DNA of 37,883 nucleotides, taken from the NCBI GenBank assembly GCA_017995075.1, contig JAGOJO010000019.1:1-37883 (forward strand), written 5' to 3'. Positions 34,093 through 37,883 of the stretch are shown piece by piece. Positions within the stretch are counted from its first letter, which is position 1. Every line of letters starts with the position of its first letter. Origin of the DNA: Bacteroidia bacterium (GTDB taxonomy: Bacteria; Bacteroidota; Bacteroidia; AKYH767-A; OLB10). Below the pieces are notes generated by a model, which was not told the origin of the DNA, did not search any database, and saw only the letters and a list, made by a program, of their open reading frames with translations. Made by a program: the position numbers and the translations under genes.

Positions 34093-36033
34093 CTAGCTAA
34101 TCCGCTTCAATTTCAGCCCTGAAATAGGCTTCACAATAAGCGGCACTTTCTCCACAGCAACGGTAGAGGTATCCAGACCAAAGGCCTTTTCATCAGAGAG
34201 CGAAAACTTCTTAATAAAGAAATACAGATCCATAATGATCTTCTGTATCCATGGCAATTCATTATCCAGGCTCAGGAATTTCTCCATCACCACAAAACGG
34301 AAATCACCCACCATATGACGTTTTCCCAGTGAAGGGTAACGACTCACAATATCTACTTCCTTGTTACGCACCAGATCTTCCACCACCTGACGGAACATAA
34401 GATTAATTCTTGGATCTACACGGAAGCCGATTTTGAAGTCTACCCGAATCAGGCGACCTTTCATAATTTCCGTCACCTTATACTCCAGTGTATACGGCTC
34501 ATCCAGTACATCCACGTGAACAAACCAATAGATGTCTGCCCGCTTCGGCTGCTTATAAAGGATGGAATATAAAATCTTCTCCTCGATTTCATTCCCATGA
34601 TTCGCACTGGTAAGGTAAACCAGATGTGTTGAATATTTCGGGATAGAAGTATCGTTACTCAAGGTATCCAGCAAGGGCAGATACTCATCTACCTTCACAA
34701 ACTCCACCAAACGATTCCTGATTTTACGAGAGTAATAAAGCACCACCATTATCAGGATCAATAGACTGGCGATCATCAACGTCACCCAACCACCATGTGA
34801 AAACTTACTCAGGTTGGCAACAAGGAATGAAAATTCAATGGTAACGAAAACAAGAAACACACTATAGGCAATCCACTTCGGAAAATCATACAATACGAGG
34901 TAATAGGTCAGCAGCAATGTCGTCATTAACATCGTGAGAATAATCGCCAAACCATACGCCGCCTCCATTCCTGAAGATTCTTTAAAGTGAAGCACGATTC
35001 CCACACAACCGGCAAACAACAACCAGTTTACAGAAGGAATATATAATTGTCCGCGAAGATCAGTCGGGTAAACCACTTTCACTTTCGGCCAGAAATTGAG
35101 TCGGATTGCTTCATTGATCAAGGTGAATGAACCGGAAATCAACGCCTGTGATGCAATGATCGCCGCAGCAGTTGCAATAAAGATTCCGATCGGCAAAAAC
35201 CAGGGAGCCATCAACGCGAAGAAAGGATTCTGACCATCCAGTACCTTCCCATGATTACTCATCAACCAGGCACCTTGTCCAAAATAATTCAAGAGCAAGC
35301 TTGTTTTCACGAAGCCCCAGGTCAACCGAACGTTTTCGCGACCGCAGTGTCCGAGATCACTATATAAAGCCTCTGCCCCTGTAGTACAAAGAAATACAGC
35401 ACCCAACAACCAGAAGCCGCCCGGATGATTCACCAATAAGGTATAAGCGTAATATGGATTAATTGCTCTCAAAACAGAGAAATCGCCCCCGATTCCGATC
35501 ACACCCAAAACTGCCAGCATTCCGAACCATATCAGCATCATCGGACCGAAAAACTTCCCTACCATGTTTGTACCGAAACGCTGAATAACGAACAATGCTG
35601 CGATAATAGAAATGACAATCGGAATAGTAGGTATATCCGGATTAATTGCCTGCAACCCTTCGATAGCCGAAGAGACAGAGATTGGCGGAGTAATAATTCC
35701 ATCGGCCAGCAAGGTACTACCACCAATAATCGCCGGGAAAACCAGCCAGGGAGTCTTGCGTCTACGCACCAATGCATAGAGCGAAAATATTCCACCCTCC
35801 CCCTTGTTATCAGCACGAAGAGTCAGGAACACATACTTGATAGTCGTTTGGAGTGTGAGCGTCCAGAAAATACAGGAAATCCCTCCCAGCACCACCTCAT
35901 CATTGATCGGGAGATTACCCACAATCGCCTTCATCACATAAAGCGGTGAGGTGCCGATATCACCGTAGATAATCCCTAAGGTAATCAGTAAACCGGCGGC
36001 GGTAATTTTTTGATGAGAGGAGTGTGAACTCAC
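34093..36033 (-). CDS. kup: Kup-type potassium transporter
   Basis: Kup is a KUP/HAK/KT family potassium uptake protein of the inner membrane. The N-terminal motif GDIGTSPLYV and a following sequence of about twelve TM segments to residue 430, then a soluble C-terminal domain of about 200 residues, are as in the family. I chose the GTG at 36033 (646 residues). The frame extends to a TTG at 36054, but that codon lies inside a perfect minus-strand -7 element (36059-36052), so a transcript would begin downstream of it. No ATG is available near the conserved HQKITAAGLLITLG start. Confidence 0.92.
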   Translation of the reverse strand: MSSHSSHQKITAAGLLITLGIIYGDIGTSPLYVMKAIVGNLPINDEVVLGGISCIFWTLTLQTTIKYVFLTLRADNKGEGGIFSLYALVRRRKTPWLVFPAIIGGSTLLADGIITPPISVSSAIEGLQAINPDIPTIPIVISIIAALFVIQRFGTNMVGKFFGPMMLIWFGMLAVLGVIGIGGDFSVLRAINPYYAYTLLVNHPGGFWLLGAVFLCTTGAEALYSDLGHCGRENVRLTWGFVKTSLLLNYFGQGAWLMSNHGKVLDGQNPFFALMAPWFLPIGIFIATAAAIIASQALISGSFTLINEAIRLNFWPKVKVVYPTDLRGQLYIPSVNWLLFAGCVGIVLHFKESSGMEAAYGLAIILTMLMTTLLLTYYLVLYDFPKWIAYSVFLVFVTIEFSFLVANLSKFSHGGWVTLMIASLLILIMVVLYYSRKIRNRLVEFVKVDEYLPLLDTLSNDTSIPKYSTHLVYLTSANHGNEIEEKILYSILYKQPKRADIYWFVHVDVLDEPYTLEYKVTEIMKGRLIRVDFKIGFRVDPRINLMFRQVVEDLVRNKEVDIVSRYPSLGKRHMVGDFRFVVMEKFLSLDNELPWIQKIIMDLYFFIKKFSLSDEKAFGLDTSTVAVEKVPLIVKPISGLKLKRIS

Positions 36034-36051
36034 GGATAGTAAACCGAGCGG

Positions 36052-36059
36052 CAAAGGTA
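36052..36059 (-). promoter_or_regulatory. -7 promoter element of kup
   Basis: The minus strand reads TACCTTTG, an 8/8 match to TAnnTTTG. Transcription would begin near 36045, some 12 bases before the GTG at 36033. No -33 TTTG is evident. Confidence 0.5.
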
Positions 36060-36160
36060 GGGGTTATTTGAGATTCCCATCGCTTTCTCCAGGAAATAAT
36101 TTTCCGGTGGAGTCTCCCCCTATTCTTAGGCAGATTCAACCAACCACAAAGCCATTCGGA

Positions 36161-36168
36161 TATCTTTG
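36161..36168 (+). promoter_or_regulatory. -7 promoter element of the Kelch T9SS gene
   Basis: TATCTTTG is an 8/8 match to TAnnTTTG, 20 bases before the ATG at 36189. It forms a divergent pair with the kup promoter, about 100 bases apart. Confidence 0.5.
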
Positions 36169-36188
36169 TAAACATCAACCTACCACCT

Positions 36189-37505
36189 ATGAACAACCGT
36201 TACGCCACACTACTCTTTATTCTGCTTACTACTTTCACCGCCAACGCCCAATGGTCGACCAATAATTTACCTTCCGGGGGACGCTCCTTTCTCGCTGCAG
36301 CCACCTCCGGAAACTACGCCCTGTTCGCAGGAGGAATTGGAATGATCAGTATACCCCCGGGAGTATCCGATAAGTTCCAGCTAAGCACCAACACCTGGAG
36401 CGGAGGCACCCTCAGCACCGGACGTGTAAAGCTGGCAGGAGCAGGAAACGGGAAGTATGCAGTATTCGGCGGTGGAGCCAACGACTGGATTTTCGCCGTG
36501 TACGACGCAGTTGATATCTACAACAGCACCACCAACACCTGGAACACCAGCCAAACCCTCTCGGCAGCCCGTTATAGCTTAACCGGAGCCGCAGCAGGAA
36601 GCAAGATTTTAATGGCAGGCGGCATGGACAACAACGGCACCTATTTCACCACCGTAGATCTCTTCGACACCCTCAACGGCGCATGGACAACTGCCGCACT
36701 TTCCACCGGAAGAGCGAATCTCGCATCAGCTTCAACAACGACGCATGCATTTTTTGCCGGAGGAGAAAACGGAAATGGCTACTCGGATGTAGTTGATATC
36801 TACGAAGCAGCCACCGGCACCTGGACCACCGCACAACTATCCATCGCACGAGCCAATTTAGGAGGGACAGCCTGCGGAAATAAAATCTACTTCGCTGGCG
36901 GACTCACCGGAAGTACCGTCAGTAAGCGCGTTGACATTTACGACATCACCACCAATACCTGGAGCATCGACTCCCTCTCCATTGCGCGCCAGAATGTAAT
37001 GGTAGCAGCAGTTGGAAAGTATGTATTGTTTGCCGGCGGCTCAGATGCATTGGGCATGACCGTTTACAACAACGTTGACATCCTCGACACCCTCACCGGA
37101 ACCTGGACCACCGCCACCCTCACCACAGCCCGCACATACGGAGCTGCCACATCTATTGGCAACAAAGCCATATTTGCAGGCGGAGCAGGAAGTAACGGAT
37201 TTGCGGTAGCCACAGCAGAAACCTACACCGTCACCAACACAGGATTATTTATTCCACAAGAAGCAGAAGGGTTATTGGTTTATCCGAATCCGTCGAATGG
37301 AACTTTCCATCTGAATACATCCACATTGAAAGGAGACATTACCTGCTCTATGTTTAACCTTCAAGGTCAATTAGTCTATTCAAAACAATTTACTGCAGGC
37401 GACCAAAATATAACTATTGGGCTATCCGAAATTAACGCCGGGGTTTATATTCTGAAAATTGAGGACAGTCAAAAAATCAGAGTAGAGAAGATTCAGGTTG
37501 ATTAA
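36189..37505 (+). CDS. Secreted Kelch-repeat protein with T9SS sorting domain
   Basis: A 438-residue protein with a signal peptide (MNNRYATLLFILLTTFTANAQ). It has seven Kelch-like units, each with a hydrophobic strand ending in a double Gly (FAGG, FGGG, MAGG, FAGG x4), then VDIYD and TWTTAxLSxAR; seven such blades would close a beta-propeller. The C-terminal 80 residues form a sorting domain (LLVYPNPSNGTFHL, MFNLQGQLVYSKQF, INAGVYILKIED). The repeats are similar at DNA level too (recurrent ACCACCAACACCTGGA-like words), suggesting expansion by duplication. A binding role at the cell surface is plausible, but no ligand can be named. Confidence 0.9.
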   Translation: MNNRYATLLFILLTTFTANAQWSTNNLPSGGRSFLAAATSGNYALFAGGIGMISIPPGVSDKFQLSTNTWSGGTLSTGRVKLAGAGNGKYAVFGGGANDWIFAVYDAVDIYNSTTNTWNTSQTLSAARYSLTGAAAGSKILMAGGMDNNGTYFTTVDLFDTLNGAWTTAALSTGRANLASASTTTHAFFAGGENGNGYSDVVDIYEAATGTWTTAQLSIARANLGGTACGNKIYFAGGLTGSTVSKRVDIYDITTNTWSIDSLSIARQNVMVAAVGKYVLFAGGSDALGMTVYNNVDILDTLTGTWTTATLTTARTYGAATSIGNKAIFAGGAGSNGFAVATAETYTVTNTGLFIPQEAEGLLVYPNPSNGTFHLNTSTLKGDITCSMFNLQGQLVYSKQFTAGDQNITIGLSEINAGVYILKIEDSQKIRVEKIQVD

Positions 37506-37597
37506 GAATTTTTACACGAATTAATTTTAGGGGACTAATTAAAGTAACGGTAATTGCAACTTGTTGCGTAATCTTGACTACGGGCGACATGCTGATG

Positions 37598-37709
37598 GCT
37601 ACAGGCTACAGGCTGCAGGCTGCAGGCTACAGGCTGCATGCTACAGGCTACAGGCTGCATGCTACAGGCTACAAGCTACAGGCTGATTACTACAGACTAA
37701 TTGCTACAG
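37598..37709. repeat. Tandem repeat of a 7-bp unit, 16 copies
   Basis: The unit GCTRCAG, with variants GCTGCAT, GCTACAA, GCTGATT, ACTACAG and ACTAATT, runs without slippage for 16 copies. The first twelve are closest to consensus and the last four decay. A 21-bp higher-order block (two GCTACAG then GCTGCAT) appears twice at 37640-37660 and in part before. No reading frame here is credible. Confidence 0.9.
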
Positions 37710-37747
37710 GCGATTAGTTGATGGTTGATATATGTGCAACTAAACTT

Positions 37748-37793
37748 CGCTACCAAAAAATCCCCGGAAAACTCCGAGGATTTTTTGGTAGCG
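37748..37793. terminator. 46-bp inverted repeat, terminator-like, sharing the tRNA 3' end
   Basis: CGCTACCAAAAAATCC at 37748-37763 is repeated in inverted form at 37778-37793, continuing through CGGA/TCCG with one mismatch on each side. A and T runs make it look like a bidirectional terminator. The outermost CGCTACCA is the 3' end of the tRNA-like remnant, present here in both orientations. Confidence 0.7.
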
Positions 37794-37883
37794 GGGATAG
37801 TCCCGATAGCTATCGGGATCGAACCTATGTCCGCCGCGGCGGATATGAGCCCAACGAGCTCACCTGTTCTTTAAGACGATGAT
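37786..37883 (-). pseudogene. tRNA-Met-like remnant interrupted by two palindromes
   Basis: Read on the minus strand, the sequence holds GAGCTCGTTGGGCTCATA (D-stem end and CAT anticodon arm), CATAGGTTCGA (T-arm) and CTATCCCCGCTACCA (acceptor end with CCA), in tRNA order. Where the 3' strand of the anticodon stem should be is TCCGCCGCGGCGGA (37830-37843), and within the T-loop is TCCCGATAGCTATCGGGA (37801-37818), both perfect palindromes. The 5' acceptor strand expected to pair with CCCCGCT is not recognisable. It cannot fold as a tRNA. The anticodon would have been CAT. Confidence 0.65.

Noticed and set aside
36189-37505. Internal DNA repeats in the Kelch gene as a mobile or CRISPR-like array
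   Set aside because: The periodicity follows the roughly 50-residue Kelch blades and the frame is open throughout, so it is protein repeat structure.
37786-37883. A functional tRNA-Met on the minus strand
   Set aside because: The 3' half of the anticodon stem and the T-loop are replaced by palindromes and the 5' acceptor strand is missing, so the cloverleaf cannot form.

Overview
The window is a chromosomal segment from a member of the Bacteroidota. The evidence is five predicted secreted proteins ending in type IX secretion (T9SS) C-terminal sorting domains, a TonB-dependent receptor with an N-terminal carboxypeptidase-regulatory-like domain, type III glutamine synthetase, repeated matches to the Bacteroidota -7 promoter element TAnnTTTG, and no obvious Shine-Dalgarno dependence. 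A futalosine hydrolase (mqnB) suggests menaquinone synthesis by the futalosine route, which argues against typical Flavobacteriia. I cannot place it more precisely. Most genes are housekeeping or surface genes; I see no phage, insertion sequence, CRISPR array or obvious genomic island.

Layout. 1-795: end of a spermidine-synthase-like methyltransferase and a YaeR-type VOC protein. 902-5420: a T9SS cargo protein, then a DUF2723 membrane protein overlapping a PF10023-type aminopeptidase. 5521-7185: a response-regulator receiver domain fused to glutamate dehydrogenase. 7323-9835: phosphatidylserine decarboxylase converging on a VWA protein and mqnB. 9945-11883: queD-folE-fabD operon. 12121-13473: purB, flanked on both sides by intergenic regions with hairpin-forming direct repeats. 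14044-17528: two tandem paralogous T9SS proteins of equal length. 17538-22807 (minus strand): LutA-like protein, UMF1 transporter, PKD lipoprotein, aconitase. 23204-28652: T9SS protein, dienelactone hydrolase (minus), EVE protein, TonB-dependent receptor. 28692-31351: two multi-pass membrane proteins (GT-C-like and flippase-like). 31515-36033 (minus strand): type III glutamine synthetase and Kup potassium transporter. 36189-37505: a Kelch T9SS protein. 37506-37883: a 7-bp tandem repeat and a tRNA-Met-like remnant interrupted by two perfect palindromes.

Functional themes are nitrogen assimilation (GDH with a receiver domain, and GSIII), core metabolism (aconitase, purB, fabD, psd, folE/queD, mqnB) and the cell surface (T9SS cargo, receptor, lipoprotein, GT-C-like membrane proteins). 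The two items most worth following up are the receiver-GDH fusion, which suggests direct phosphorylation control of a central nitrogen enzyme, and the tRNA remnant with inserted palindromes at the right edge. All functional calls come from reading motifs by eye; no database search was run.
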